64,000 nucleotides of DNA from Uranotaenia lowii (taxonomy: Eukaryota; Arthropoda; Insecta; Diptera; Culicidae), in NCBI RefSeq assembly GCF_029784155.1, contig NC_073692.1, positions 153,170,334-153,234,333 of the forward strand, in the 5' to 3' direction. Positions within the stretch are counted from its first letter, which is position 1. Each line of letters starts with the position of its first letter. Under the pieces are notes generated by a model. That model saw only the letters and a list, made by a program, of their open reading frames with translations. It had not been told where the DNA came from and made no database searches. A program made the position numbers and the translations under genes. Below are positions 34,354 through 45,663 of the stretch, one piece after another.

Positions 34354-36506
34354 CCCAAGTAACAATTTTAGTTTTACAAGAATCTACAAGAGATCTATAA
34401 AACCTCGCCTTAAATCAACACCAAATTTTATAAGTTCCTTCAAAACATTTATAAAACGCTTATATATACAAAAAGGCCCACCTACAGGAGGTTATCCAGA
34501 CAGGAATTAAAATACTTTATAAAACCATGGGAATATATAAGGGCTTTACCACAAACTCTTCTAAAACCATGAATTCTCGTGATATGAAAAAAAATCTTGA
34601 TTGAATCAATTCTCTCCAATAGATGGTTTAAAAATGTTTATACCAAATCAAATCATTGTGACTTAATGTTTTTATATTTTCTGTATCCAAAAATCAAAAA
34701 TCATAAAGTTACATTCGTTTTTTTTCAAGTTCTTTTCGCATAAAGATATTGCGCATCTGATTTTATCGATTAATTTTTTGAAAAACTAGCAATGAAAATG
34801 CGCCCCACATTAAACCTTCGAAATTAATTAAAACAAATCAATTAATTTTCTTCATAATAGCAATCCGTTTTGTAAAAATGTATTTTTCCTTGTCTTCTTC
34901 GTCATAATTTGATTTAACATTCTGCGAAAATAATATTTTTCTTCAATATACGGTAAAAACTTGCTTTTGACGCAATAAAATTCAATGAACAATTTTTTTT
35001 TAACATTTTCCCTTTAAAAAATGGGGAATGAACAATAATTCCTATTTGATTTATAAAAGCCAGTTATAAAACTAGATTGTCTAGATAAATTCCTTTTCTG
35101 GAATAATTGGACTTGGTTAAATCCCTTATGCAACTTATAGAACATTTCATCTACATTTTTTCTTGTAGAAAACCATATCCGGAGAAATTTGTTGGCTATA
35201 AAACTATTATGTTTTATGCAAAACTTCCTTTTTTAAGGTTGTTTGACGTTCAACTAGAGCGTACAGAAGAACCTAGATGGGTTTTGGTGATTTATCCGGG
35301 AAAATAATATACCAAAGTCCAGCCTGTTACTACGGCAAACCGGATGCTCATTTCGGACAAGTGAAGCAGAACGAACTCGTATCTTGGATTGTGCGTAACG
35401 AAAAGAGACCCAAAGCCGAAGCCGGGACTGTGGTCACTCGCGCCTTGTGGCGATGATAGCACAAATAGTGGACACCAAAGCGGATGGGATCCGCGATGTT
35501 TTTCAAGGTCATCGTTTAAGGAATGGTTTTACGGTACTACGGTAAGCTGAAGCATAATCGGAACAACAAGTATCTCTAAGAAGGAAGAAATGGAACACAG
35601 GAATGGACCAGTGAATGTGGGTGCTGTGGAGTCGATGTGTTATGTAAGATCAAGAACGTCACAGCCTTCCGGCGGGCATTTTCGATTCAAAACATGCTTG
35701 ATAGAATCAATGTTAGCCATAATTGAAAACGAACAAACTCCCTTAAAGTTAGATTATATATTTTGTAACTGGTGTGAAAAATAAAAAAAGGAAATATTGA
35801 CAATAAATTCTACAATATATCAAAATGCAAAAAGTTTGTTTACATTCTGTTCGGCGTTGTTTATTTTTTTCTTGATGAAGACCTCATACGGAGTATTTTG
35901 CTACCTATAACTTACCTATAAGTTTTATTCAAAGCTTTCTTTCTTTAAAAGGGTTATTTAATGGTATTTTAAAAGTCAATTTGTAATACTATAAAACTAT
36001 AAGGTTTTAATCGAGACTTTCTATATTCATAAGGGCTATTTAAGGGTATTTTGACTGTCAATTTGTAATTCTACTAAACTTTTAGGTTTTAATTAAAGTT
36101 TTCTTTCTTAATAAGGGTTTTTTAAGGTCATTTTGACAGTAAATTTCTGAAACTATTAAACTATTAGGTTTTATTCCAAGTTTTATTTTTTTTATAAGGG
36201 TTATCGCACAGTCAATTTGTACTATATCAAAGCAATTATGATTTTTTTTCGGAAGATATTTCAGGTTTCATAAGGAAGCGTGGAAATGGTTTTATAGAAC
36301 TCTTGAAATCTCTTACAAAAAACCTCAAAAGAAATATAATTGACACTTTTGTAAAAAGTTTTATAAAGGTTTTGTAGCTATCTTGAAGAACGTTTTTAAA
36401 GAGATCTTATTGAAATACCCTCAAGGATAACAAAGACTTTTTGAATCTTTTATAAAACACCCTTATTTGCTTACAAAGCCTATTTGAATTTAAATTGTTA
36501 CTTGGG
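34354..36506. mobile_element. 2.15-kb TIR element 2 (CCCAAGTAACAATTT termini)
   Basis: The left end is CCCAAGTAACAATTTTAG and the right end AAATTGTTACTTGGG, giving 15-16 bp of inverted match. CCA flanks both sides (34,351-34,353 and 36,507-36,509), although element 1 at 2,886 has only AT in common. The outer thirds are AT-rich with repeated TTATAAAAC and TTTATAAGG motifs. The middle at about 35,310-35,700 is much richer in G+C and looks foreign. No transposase is visible. It is the same terminal family as 2,886-5,674 with a different interior. Confidence 0.75.
35919..36235. repeat. four ~82-bp tandem repeats inside TIR element 2
   Basis: Units begin AGGTTTTAATC/AGTTTTATTC, then CTTTCTTTNTTAATAAGGG, then ATTTTGACAGTCAATTTGTA, then ACTATTAAACTAT. 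They start near 35,919, 36,001, 36,085 and 36,167. Variation between units is moderate and the last is truncated. Confidence 0.75.
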
Positions 36507-36509
36507 CCA

Positions 36510-36929
36510 GTGACGCTGACCGATTGGAATATCAACAGGACGTATATGTTCGTGTACAACATTGCCTCAGTCTGGCGGTGCTCGTGATGGTGGGTGTACT
36601 TTTTTCCATTACTATTGATGTTTTTTGTTTAAAAAATAAATGTTTAATAACAGTAATATAGTGTATTTTATTGACATAAGACTTGAATATTTCGTAAAAA
36701 CTACAAATGGTATAAAGGAAAAAATATAAAATTTTTCATCGCTGTGTATTTTTACACGAAAATAAGCTGTTCTCTTTTCGTGCATCGTTTTTGGTCTAAA
36801 TTTACACGCCTCAATGTAACGATGATGTAAATTTAGATTGAAAACGATGTTCCGTTTTCGTGCATCGTTTTAAATCTAAAATTACACGATTTTTTCTTGC
36901 TGTGTAGCACGAAACGACCTTTCACTATT
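36510..36929. other. non-coding DNA with GTGTAAATTT motifs
   Basis: No gene is seen. At 36,740-36,905, CGCTGTGTA, TCGTGCATCGTTTT (twice) and AAAATTACACG recur, possibly a short non-autonomous element related to the motifs at 33,790-34,020. Confidence 0.4.
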
Positions 36930-36944
36930 GAGGCATAGTCTGTT

Positions 36945-37999
36945 TTTTTTATTAGTTGTTAACCCAGGTGGTAAATCCATTTCACGGATTGCATTCCAAG
37001 GCGCGGCGAGCCACCGCGTCCTCGCAGTTTGCTACTCTGGGTCCTGGGTGCAATTGGACGACTCATGATACAATGCTAAGGAACACTGTACCCCCTACGT
37101 CATAAAGTCCACCTGGGGCCACTGACCTTTGTTCCCACCTCGAACACACTTTACTTCAATAGTGGGAGGTCAATTCGCGCTAGTGCGCTCCAAGGCAATA
37201 CTCGTTTCCGAATCCTCTATCAGCAAAACCTCATTCTAACACAACTCGATGCGCAACCCCTCCTCTGACGAGTTAGGACCCGACATCTCATCGTGTGAAT
37301 AAGGTCCCCACGCAGCGCAACTACTAACTTTGTGAATCCAGTCCAAGATCCAGAAGCACAAAGCGAGTTGTCGACGACACTTTCTCTGTTCAAACACGCG
37401 GGTAGGAGGGGTAAGCCTCCTAAGCCACGTGTAGGACTCAGACTCCTCCGAACTCACAAATAGTGTTGACTTAAGTCACCACTCAGCGCAACTACCCGAT
37501 CTTCAAGTCCGGCGCATGACCACCCGAAGCGCAGATCGAGCTATAGAACGCCCTCATCAGGTCACACTCGCGGTTCGGGCGCAACAATTCCCGAAACGCG
37601 TGTCGAACCCTGACACCTCTGGCAGAATGTGCCTCTCGGACACTGACGTGTAAAAACGTCCCTAAGTGATCGGCCCACCATTGGCCACCACTTTGCGCAT
37701 CTAATCATTTTGCGAATCGGGTCTATACCCACCGAAGCGCAAAACGAGTTGGCGATCGCTCTCCCTCCGGTCACGTCCGCATATCAGGGCCATGACCCCC
37801 CGAAAGCATGTTGGACCATCACGCACACACCCAAGTACTGGTACCTAGGTGCACCACTTCTTCCGCGCGGGTTTGGCAGACCCGTCGACAGCCTCTAGTG
37901 GATTTGGTGTAGTTCTCTTGGCCGTACATCTGCAATACGCCGGACTTGCAGACACGTTTCCACTCTGCACCCCGGGGAGGTGGAACTACTTCGCAGAGC
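36945..37999 (-). mobile_element. 1.05-kb GC-rich non-coding retroposon, copy 2
   Basis: This minus-strand copy of the element at 31,677-32,745 has the same start (CTCTGCGAAGTAGTTCC) and the same end (GGTTAACAACTAATAA plus A-run). The TSD GAGGCATAGTCTGTT lies at 36,930-36,944 and 38,000-38,014. Long blocks, for example around 37,375-37,460, are identical to copy 1. Open frames differ between the copies, arguing against a conserved protein. Both copies start within a few bases of each other, so full-length copying is the rule, unlike the truncated LINE copies nearby. Confidence 0.85.
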
Positions 38000-38051
38000 G
38001 AGGCATAGTCTGTTAAACAGTTTAAGGTGAGAAAAAAAAGTCTTCCCTTTG

Positions 38052-38152
38052 TACCCATATTTAGACCCAGAGTAGCAAACTGGGGGCACGCGGTGGATCG
38101 CCGTGCCTTGGAATACAATCCGTAAACCGGGATTTACCACCTGTGGTTAGCA
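38052..38152 (+). mobile_element. 3'-end fragment related to the 1.05-kb retroposon
   Basis: ACCCAGAGTAGCAAACTGGG, CGCGGTGG.TCGCCGTGCC, TTGGAAT.CAATCCGT and GGATTTACCACCTG match the last ~100 bases of the retroposon in plus orientation. The tail lacks poly-A. It shows that this 3' end exists separately, perhaps as part of a parent LINE. Confidence 0.7.
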
Positions 38153-38159
38153 ATCAATT

Positions 38160-38595
38160 TATAGCGTCTTTTGATGACACCCGGTGATGTCGTTCCACGT
38201 ATAAGATCCAGTTGCGAACAAGCGCGGATAATATTCCGCAGGGAACGAATCACAAAAACTTGCAGTTCTCACCTCGTCACCGTGTCGTTTGAGTTGAAGA
38301 TTCGAGTTTCTGTTCGTAGCGAGAATTGGCGTGAGCGCCAATTGTTCCGGAGACTCGCAAAGGCCAATTGGGGTTTTCTGATCCGGGTTTCGATGCTTTA
38401 CTTGGTACCACCATCAGGCGTAATCTGGCTGCAAAGATACTGGAAGCACTCTACTTTCTTAACCCGTTGCTCAGCTTCCACGAAATCGGGAAGATATTCT
38501 GTGTTCATTTTCATCGACTTGGTCTTTCCAACATTGTCTTTGAGACCTGCTGCCTTGGAGCTTTCGGTGAGATCATCGAGTTTGCTCTGCATGTT
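38160..38595 (-). mobile_element. family A non-LTR retrotransposon, RT fragment
   Basis: On the minus strand, one frame reads LQSKLDDLTESSKAAGLK, GKTKSM and VECFQYLCSQITPDGGTK. This is the region after the RT catalytic box in family A elements. The frame then shifts and reads RQFSL.TK.RIFNSN-like and LQVFVIRSLRNIIRA sequence. It ends where the tail fragments at 1,703 and 21,795 begin (NWI..VE.HHR). It is multiply frameshifted and inactive. Confidence 0.8.
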
Positions 38596-39104
38596 TTGTA
38601 AAAAATGTCCACTGCGTGTCTAAATACATGGATTTACCAACATGCCACATCGCCGTTCAATTTTCTTTTGACCAATTTTCAATTGCACATTAAATTTTTT
38701 ATCGACAAACAGCTTAACATTGGTTTACCTTAAATCGATAGTAAAATTGTACTGAACAATTTTAAATGAATAACTCTAAGTAACTAATTAAGATTTTCCG
38801 CAACACTGTTTGAAATTGAAACTGATCAAGTAAAAACCACACTACAGGATCCTCTCACATCTTCCCTTCGCGGCTGACTGATGGAATCTCCTTGTATCCA
38901 CCCATCCATCCATCCATCCAACGCCGCCCAAGGATCGCCCAACCACCCAGCACAAACCAACGGACCGGCACTATCGGGCGTTGGAAAATGTACGATAGCA
39001 GGAAAAGCTCCCAAACCATTTCTCTCGCTGCTCGCATATAGTATCTACTGACTGAGACAGAACAGAAGAGACCAAGTCGACAACGACGACGTCCGTCTGT
39101 CGCG
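38596..39104. other. AT-rich then GC-richer DNA upstream of a putative promoter; short (CCAT)n
   Basis: A CCATCCATCCATCCATCC tract lies at about 38,902-38,920. From about 38,830 the sequence becomes GC-richer and appears unique. No gene is called on either strand. Confidence 0.5.
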
Positions 39105-39140
39105 TCAGTAGATCGTGAGTACTTGTACGCGTTGGACGCG
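39100..39140 (+). promoter_or_regulatory. TATA-less core promoter: initiator plus DPE
   Basis: TCAGT at 39,105-39,109 matches the arthropod initiator, putting +1 at 39,107. GGACGCG at 39,134-39,140 falls exactly at +28 to +34 and matches the Drosophila DPE consensus RGWCGTG at six of seven positions. There is no TATA box at -30. Exact spacing of two elements in GC-rich unique DNA makes chance less likely, but no expression evidence is available. Confidence 0.45.
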
Positions 39141-39199
39141 AAAAATTGTGTCTCGTATCTGCCGCCGCGCGAAGCCAATCGAGAAAACCTGCTGTTGGG
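39107..39199 (+). other. candidate non-coding first exon
   Basis: From the initiator at 39,107 the sequence runs to TTGGG/GTAAGG at 39,200, a good splice donor. No ATG opens a meaningful frame in this short exon. By inference it could be an alternative leader splicing to 60,466. A longer unspliced leader into the GC-rich DNA up to about 40,660 is equally possible. Confidence 0.3.
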
Positions 39200-40680
39200 G
39201 TAAGGAAAGGAGAAAAAAAGTCCCCACATCATCAGGATTATCACCAAGAAGAAGCCATTCGCGACAGCAGCCGCACACACAATTCTGTGAACTTGATTGA
39301 GTCCTGGCCTGGCACAGTGAGTTTGTTGTTCGCTGCACCCGTTTTGCATGTTCAATGTTCATCTATCCTGTGGTGTCGTTTCTTAGCGCCTCGGCAAGTG
39401 GTTTTCAGGGTGTCCTCCCAGCTCTGCCGTGGTTTGGTGCGTGCGAGCGTGTGCGTTTCTGTGCGATAGTGTGCAAAATAATAAGGGACACCCCATCAAC
39501 AGCGCTGTAAAGTCTTGGGAATGGCATGTCGGGGATATAAAAAAAACTTTGCTCTTGGTGGATGGCTGTGTGCAGTAGCCTTTAGTAGGGGATGCTGGGG
39601 ACCATTTCGTTGACCGAAAGCAACGGGCGGGTGGAAGAAAAGAGGTGGTGAAGAGTGCAAAAACGTCTCGCCGTCGCCAGAAACCGACCGAAATCCGGGA
39701 ATTCGGAAGATTTACCGAGAGTGAAAACTAACCATACACGGGGTGTGTAAATCGTGAATTTTCTGCTGCTGCTGCTGTGTGAAGTGGAGAGAGGGTCCTT
39801 TTTACCCCTCCCAGAGATGTGACACCTTGTCCAGTTATCGTTTCCAGCGAATGTTTTAACGTAACAGCCTCTCGAGAAGTGGGTGGATGGGTGGCGTGGA
39901 ATGGAAACCTACTACTGCCAGTAGATAACAAGAAGACGAGGAAAAATGGTGAAAAAACAAGAGCTTTACAGGGATCTCTTCGGCTGAATGTGGGGCCTTG
40001 CATAAATTTCTCGGCTCTGCACCGATGTTTGTGTGGATTTGGAAAGTGAGCGGGTTTGGGTAGGATACGTACATTACAAAGAACCAACTGTGTGACACCT
40101 TTTATCAGTGTGCTCTTCTGGAGCGAGGATTGCATAAAAGAATGTCTTCCAGTGGTGCTTCTCCGGGAAATACCTTTTCTCGGGGCATTACTAACAGCCT
40201 GTAAAGTGTCAGCTTTTGGTGCGACATCTGTTTCTCTGCCGAAAACCACTTGTGTCTCTAATAGGAGGACCCGTTCATAAATTTCCCTCGTCTCCTATAA
40301 TCTTGAAAAAGAAATAAAAAACAACAAGTGGAAAAAAGTAGCCGAAAACCGAAACAGCTCACAGCTGAACAGCTTTATCATTTAGGAAATTTGCACGAGG
40401 ACTACCTATATTTGCTGGCTGATGATACTTCACGATGATCCCAGAAATCTTTCTGTCCCTTGGGGGCACATATTCGTACATGTACCTACCAAACCAACTC
40501 TCGACAACGACCCCGGATTTTGCGTTCAACTGTGTAAAATAACAACAATAAAAGAAACTACGGACTACTCATCATCATTCAGGAGGGCATCGAGATGTAC
40601 GCCATACCATATACTTACTTACATATCTAGATACATCTATGTTACTGTTGCTGCTCTCTAGTGTAGAAAATTACCAACAG
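39200..40680. other. GC-richer unique DNA, no protein gene recognised
   Basis: Composition resembles dipteran 5' leader or regulatory DNA (GTGTGCG, GTGTGCAAAATA and CTGCTGCTGCTG tracts). Open frames on both strands overlap one another and resemble no known protein. Confidence 0.4.
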
Positions 40681-42064
40681 GACGACGGTCTGCTACAGAG
40701 ATGAACAAAACGAAAAAAAAAAATGCTTGACACAAAACACACTTTACCCCGAGAGCTGAAAAATTGCGAAGAAGAAATATTTTCTATAAATATATTTCTG
40801 CCTCTGTTTTCTGCTTTGCCTCACCGTGTTTGGTTAGGGTTCCCGAATTTCGATGTGTTTTGTTGACAAAACGGATCCCAGAAGACAGTTTTTTTTTATA
40901 CTATTCAATCTTAACACAATTTGGATGAGAAATATATGAACCGTTCATTTTCATTTGAGTGGAATAGTTTGCAAAAAAAAATCGACTGACACGTTTTAAA
41001 ATGATGGATCATGATGTTCTCTTAACCCACGTGATACAAGAAGATATATTATTAAGCTTTTTTTTTTATACTTGCAGAGTTTGTTGCCAATCGTTCTCAT
41101 ATCAAGAGCAACTACGTCAAGATACTTCATATCATGATGTATAATTTTCTAATTAGTGATAATATTTAACAATTTTACAGTAATGAAATTTTATGCTCAC
41201 TTAACAACTGCGTTAAATTTGATTTTAGAAGATTAATTCTATACTGTCTTATCAGGTATCATGTATTTTATTTTTGAATTTCATCATTTAATTGAGAAAG
41301 CTTGGATCCATGCAAGGATAGCAATCTGAGCTGAATATTAAAAAAATAAAGCAGGAAGCAAAATCCGCAGAGGGATAATTGAGCGTAAATATATAGGTAT
41401 AAGGTTAAGATGTATTCATAAGAATGCATAAAAGACAAAGTTCAATTGTATTATTTCTATTGATTTTTTGTTTCATAAGGAGTTATTTGATTTTTTCTGT
41501 TTAATTTTTAGAAATCCTTACATATTGTTTTTTTATATTTTATTTATTTTTTTTGTATTTAAATTTATAAAAGCATAACAATACCCTTAATTTTTTTTTT
41601 ATAATTCAAGAATTTATTTTCTGTATTTATTTTAACTTTGGTCAATGAAAAGTTTCACATAAACTCTAGCAAATAAGTAAAAAAATGTTATTTAATGTTT
41701 CCAGAACTATTGATGATTCGTCATCAATAGGCAATGTTATACGATACTTGTTGCTCTGGAGCGGAGTGATTTTTTCACCATCCAAACCTTAGTATTCATA
41801 TATATATGACTCATTGTGCTTCGCAATACTCTTCAGAAGAATCTCTGCTCTATTGTTACCACTGATGTTAAGTTCATTTGAAACGGAAACTATTTCTTTA
41901 CGTGGTGGAGGCACAGCTGTAAACGAAAAAAACGCTCAGATCCTTGAATCTGCCACTTACTTTCAAGCTATTCAAAGATCCTTTCAGCCAATTGAGGCTT
42001 TCCGCATCAGAAGCGTGGAACCACACCCGTAGAAACGAGGTTAGTGGCACACATCAGGATGCTC
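40681..42064. other. AT-rich DNA, nothing recognised
   Basis: No gene is recognised. A short open frame from 41,814 to 42,030 on the plus strand lies opposite and just downstream of the candidate exon below and has no known similarity. Confidence 0.4.
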
Positions 42065-42263
42065 TTATTGTAAATTAATCAGAACTGATTTCAGATCATC
42101 AAAGAAAGCTTCGTCAATGTCACAGTCCTTTCTTTTTAAAGTGACTTGGAGATCAACGGGAAGAGCCATCAGTTGCCTTTTATCTAAATTATCAGCCGAG
42201 GAAATGGCAGAGCGTTTTTTTACGATGACGGACTCACCAGCAGAGCGTTCTCCCAATCGGAAT
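42065..42263 (-). CDS. candidate terminal exon, unrecognised protein
   Basis: On the minus strand, the acceptor CATCCTCTGCAG is followed by an open frame, in phase 1, of 65 codons and TAA. The sequence includes GERSAGESVIVKKRSAISSA, LMALPVDLQVTLKRK and ends DEAFFDDLKSVLINLQ. The polar, charged composition and good acceptor suggest the C-terminus of a real or TE-borne protein, but no family was recognised and no upstream exon was identified. It could also be chance. Confidence 0.3.
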
Positions 42264-42529
42264 CTGCAGAGGATGGAATATTACATTTTTAGTAAATAAA
42301 ATCTCTTTCACTACGGGATAATGAATTATTTACGAATGAACGATTAACGGTTGAATTAAAAAACATCAACAAAAATTTCATTTGTCAAAATAACAGTTTT
42401 TCTCTCGGCTTCCTTGGTTCTGCGATTCCAAAACGTATAAATATGAGTCCATATCGCTTACTGTCATTTAAGACTGATCGTGCACAGATATCATATGATA
42501 TTTTCACATCCAATATTAAAAGCGATTTT
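42264..42529. other. non-coding DNA with a TATA-like sequence
   Basis: GTATAAATATGAG at about 42,436 is TATA-like but has no supporting initiator or exon. Nothing else is recognised. Confidence 0.35.
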
Positions 42530-42716
42530 ACGTGAACTAAACGTTTTGGTCATGAAACTTCGATTTTAACATCCGGAGCCACCAGCGACGGTTTAACAAT
42601 CTGTAACGCACTGGCTGATGAATACGAAAAACGTTCTTCGAACTTCAACCACTCTACTCGACTTCACAAGCTGAGCATCGCTTCGTTCAAGACAATCAAT
42701 CGACCATATCTTGAGG
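42530..42716 (+). mobile_element. I-clade non-LTR element, upstream segment
   Basis: This short remnant lies upstream of the foldback insertion. Its continuity with the element to the right is shown by the duplicated ATATCTTGAGG (42,706-42,716 and 42,998-43,008). Coding is degraded. Confidence 0.5.
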
Positions 42717-42997
42717 AATATTGAATTTTGGATTTATCACCGCGATTGTTTGTTCTTCGAAATTATCGACGTTTTTCGGTGAGTTTTAATACGTTTCGAG
42801 CTACTTTGGCATTCGCTCCTCCTCAGTGGACAAATTGACTGGCCTCGTCTAAACTATTTTGATTTAGACGATGGCCAGTCAATTTGTCCACTGAGGAGGA
42901 GCGAATGCCAAAGTAGCTCGAAACGTATGGACAACTGTTAAATCTGTTTTATTATTATTAAAACCCACCGAAAAACGTAGATAATTTCGAAGAACAA
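42717..42997. mobile_element. 281-bp foldback element with near-perfect 64-bp hairpin arms
   Basis: ATATCTTGAGG is duplicated on both sides (42,706-42,716; 42,998-43,008). The inner arms, 42,791-42,854 and 42,861-42,926, are reverse complements apart from one small indel, with a loop of about 6 bases. A weaker outer pair, TTCTTCGAAATTATC.ACGTTTTTCGGTG, extends the fold from about 42,750 to 42,997. If transcribed it would form a long double-stranded RNA. It interrupts the I-clade element. Confidence 0.8.
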
Positions 42998-44242
42998 ATA
43001 TCTTGAGGCAGAATACAACGCTGAAGTCTCAATGTCATAATTTAAATGGGCACTAGAATGACGTGGAGGTAACTCTACTGGACACGATAACATAGGGTAT
43101 CCTATCCTTCAAAAATTTCCGGAATCTTCGAAAAGAGCACTTCTGGATCTATTCAATCGAGTATGGAAAACGGATTAGTTTCCGTCATCCTGGCGCCACG
43201 GCATTGTAATCCCAATCCCCAAATCGGGCGGAAACCGCAGTCAGCCAGATGGATACATGCCTATAACGCTTCTCAGCTGTATGAGAAAAATATTCGAACG
43301 AATGATAAACGCCGTCTTATTTTAGAATTAGAAACCATCTGCAGGTTGGATTGTCTTCAACACGCTTTTCGTGCTGGCCAAGGAGTCGACGCGCATTTTG
43401 CACAACTTGAAACACTCACTCATATTGACGACCTAGAACATATGGAGCTAGTGTCTCTCGATATTTCGAAGGCATTTGATACTACGAACAGCATACTCAT
43501 TTTGAATACGCTGAGAAATTGGAGAATAAGAGGTCGTATGCTCAACGTTTTATGTAGCTAACTTGAAAATAGAACCTTTAAGGTATCCGTAAACGGATCG
43601 TTATCTAGTATGCGACATGCAGAAAATGGATTACCCCAAGGTTCCACACTCTCCGTCACATTGTTTTTGGTGGCTATGCAACCACTGTTTGACGTAATCC
43701 CAATCCTCTATGCAGATGACGTGCTCCTGATAGCTAAAGAGACAGACAAGGTTGAAATACGTTAACAGCTAAGAGCAGCTGTTAATGCTGTTATCAAATG
43801 GACGAAAAAGGTTGGTTTCCAGATTTCAGCTCCCAAATCTGAACTCATGCATGTATGCGTGCTAAAGCACAGGAAACGTAGCAGACCAATCAAGCTAAAT
43901 GGAGAACCCCCCCCCCCCCCTCCCCCCGGAGAAAAACATGGAACGATGTCAGCCACTAATTGAAAAATCCAGCTATTTATTTGAGTCAACTACCAACACT
44001 GACATTCTTAACGTTTGCCCCTCTCAAGATTGACAGAAGGCCCATTGAACCTAAAATTGATAACACACTGAAAAAGAGCATTAAAGCAGGCAGTAACCAG
44101 AGAGTCGTACCCCCGAAGTTTCACGAATTTATCACCAGTAAATACTCCTCCTATAAATAAGTTTATACCGACGGTTCTATGAAAAACGACCAAACAGGTA
44201 CTGGAGTCTATAGAAATCGACAGAGACGAACCAACACTGATT
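42998..44242 (+). mobile_element. I-clade non-LTR retrotransposon, RT and start of RNase H
   Basis: RT blocks appear in order: GHDNIGYPILQKFPESSK (about 43,085), SWRHGIVIPIPKSGG (about 43,188), CLQHAFRAGQGVDAHFAQLE (about 43,353), LVSLDISKAFDTT (about 43,449), ENGLPQGSTLSVTLFLVAMQ (about 43,622) and catalytic YADDVLLIA (about 43,714). RNase H begins at about 44,165 with the catalytic YTDGS motif. RNase H in the polyprotein plus these RT signatures identify the I clade. A C/T homopolymer run at 43,907-43,926, stops and frameshifts show decay. It is interrupted at 44,243 by a minus-strand CR1-like element. Confidence 0.85.
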
Positions 44243-45663
44243 TTTTTTCATTTATTTATTTATCAGATTCTTGGCTTCAGCCTTTGATCCTAACAATTTA
44301 CAACGCATCTATGATAAAAACATCTTAAGACTATTTGTTCTCTAGACATAGTCAGTTTGATTACATCAGCATGTGCGTTGTAAAGCGCCATCATTCTATA
44401 GATTGGTTCATTACAAGCGTAGTTCTGTATTCGATTTGGAAGCTGAACCGGTCTCACGTTGCGCAAACTGCTACGTCCTTCATTTGGAGAAAATTTTGAT
44501 ACTAAATATTGAAAACGCAGGTTTCAGTGGTGGAATAGAGTTTTCTTTATTCATGTTTCGTCTGTGAGCTCAGTAGAATACAACTATATTAATTAGCGAT
44601 AGCTAATTGTCACTTTCAACTTTTTATATCCCCTAACCGGGAAAGTACTCATTTCTCAATGGGTACTTTGATATTCTTACCCAGAATATTTGGCAACACT
44701 GTTGTGTTACCACAAACCTAAGTTGAGTTGTTTGGCTTCACAGTGTAATGATGTAAACATTTGTACCGTGTTTACCATCATCAGCTGTCATCATCAATCA
44801 TCACCGCTATTGTTTCAATTGCGAATTGACTCAAAGCATGCGGAACCAAAACAAACTGTTTTGGTTTCGCCGACGGAGCGGCATCGAAAATCGTAAGTAT
44901 CAACACTAAATATGGCTAAAAGTACTTTCCACTGGTCAAGTCCTTTAAAAACAGCGCATCTGTTGATTTCCTCCGAGTTACGAGTGACTCCAGTCCTTCT
45001 AACATACACAAGGATCGGTATTCCGGCATTTCTTCTTGCCACCCAAAGGTTCCTTGAGGCGTATTCAGATATTTTTTTTGAACCCTTTCAATCCTGTTTT
45101 TATGAACGTTATAATACGGCTGCCAAACTATACTGCCGTATTCAATAGAGGTTCGGATAAGCCCAACATAAATAGAGACAATAGTGTAAGGATTGTCAAG
45201 CTCGTTACAAATCCTGCTTACCATTCCGTACATACAGTTTGCTTTGGCTATGACTTGTTTAACATGTTTTGAGAAACTGAGTTCTTCATCTAACTCGACT
45301 CCCAGATCTTTCACGGAGGATTTTCTAGCTATGGTACAGCTGTTCTCGAAACAATATTCGTGCACAATATTACTCACTTTCCAGGAAAACGTTATCACAT
45401 TACACTTTAAGGCATGGATCTTCAATCCGAAACTGCTGCAACACTCTGAAAATCTATGAAGCGTATTTTGTAGGGTCAAACAATCCTCTTGGTGTCGCAC
45501 AGGGAGGAACAGTTTTAGATCATCTGCTTTTACCAACACAAACACGTCATGCAGCACTCCGGGAAAATCGTTCATAACAGTGACGAAAAGAAGGGGTCCC
45601 AAGTGGCTCCCTTGTGGTACGCCACTGTTGACCGAGAATACCCTGGATTTTAACAGACTCGGC
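44243..45663 (-). mobile_element. CR1-like non-LTR retrotransposon, RT C-terminal half
   Basis: On the minus strand the frame 45,602-44,916 is open for 228 codons after a SGVPQGSHLGPLLF block at about 45,645. It carries a catalytic-box remnant VKADDLKLF, in which the expected first residue of (F/Y)ADD is altered to K and so probably inactive. NTLHRFSECC, VKDLGVELDEELSF and IRTSIEYGSIVW follow, then RIERVQKKYL. The 3' end is the T-rich segment at 44,243-44,265 (tail CATTTATTTATTTATC). Its position between the two halves of an RNase H region shows that it inserted into the I-clade element. Confidence 0.85.

Noticed and set aside
39728..40249. 173-codon minus-strand open frame in GC-rich DNA
   Set aside because: No known similarity, no splice context, overlaps other frames of similar length, and lies opposite a plus-strand promoter-like region.
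42437..42445. GTATAAATATG as a promoter TATA box
   Set aside because: No initiator at the right distance, no exon downstream, and the next sequence is retroelement.
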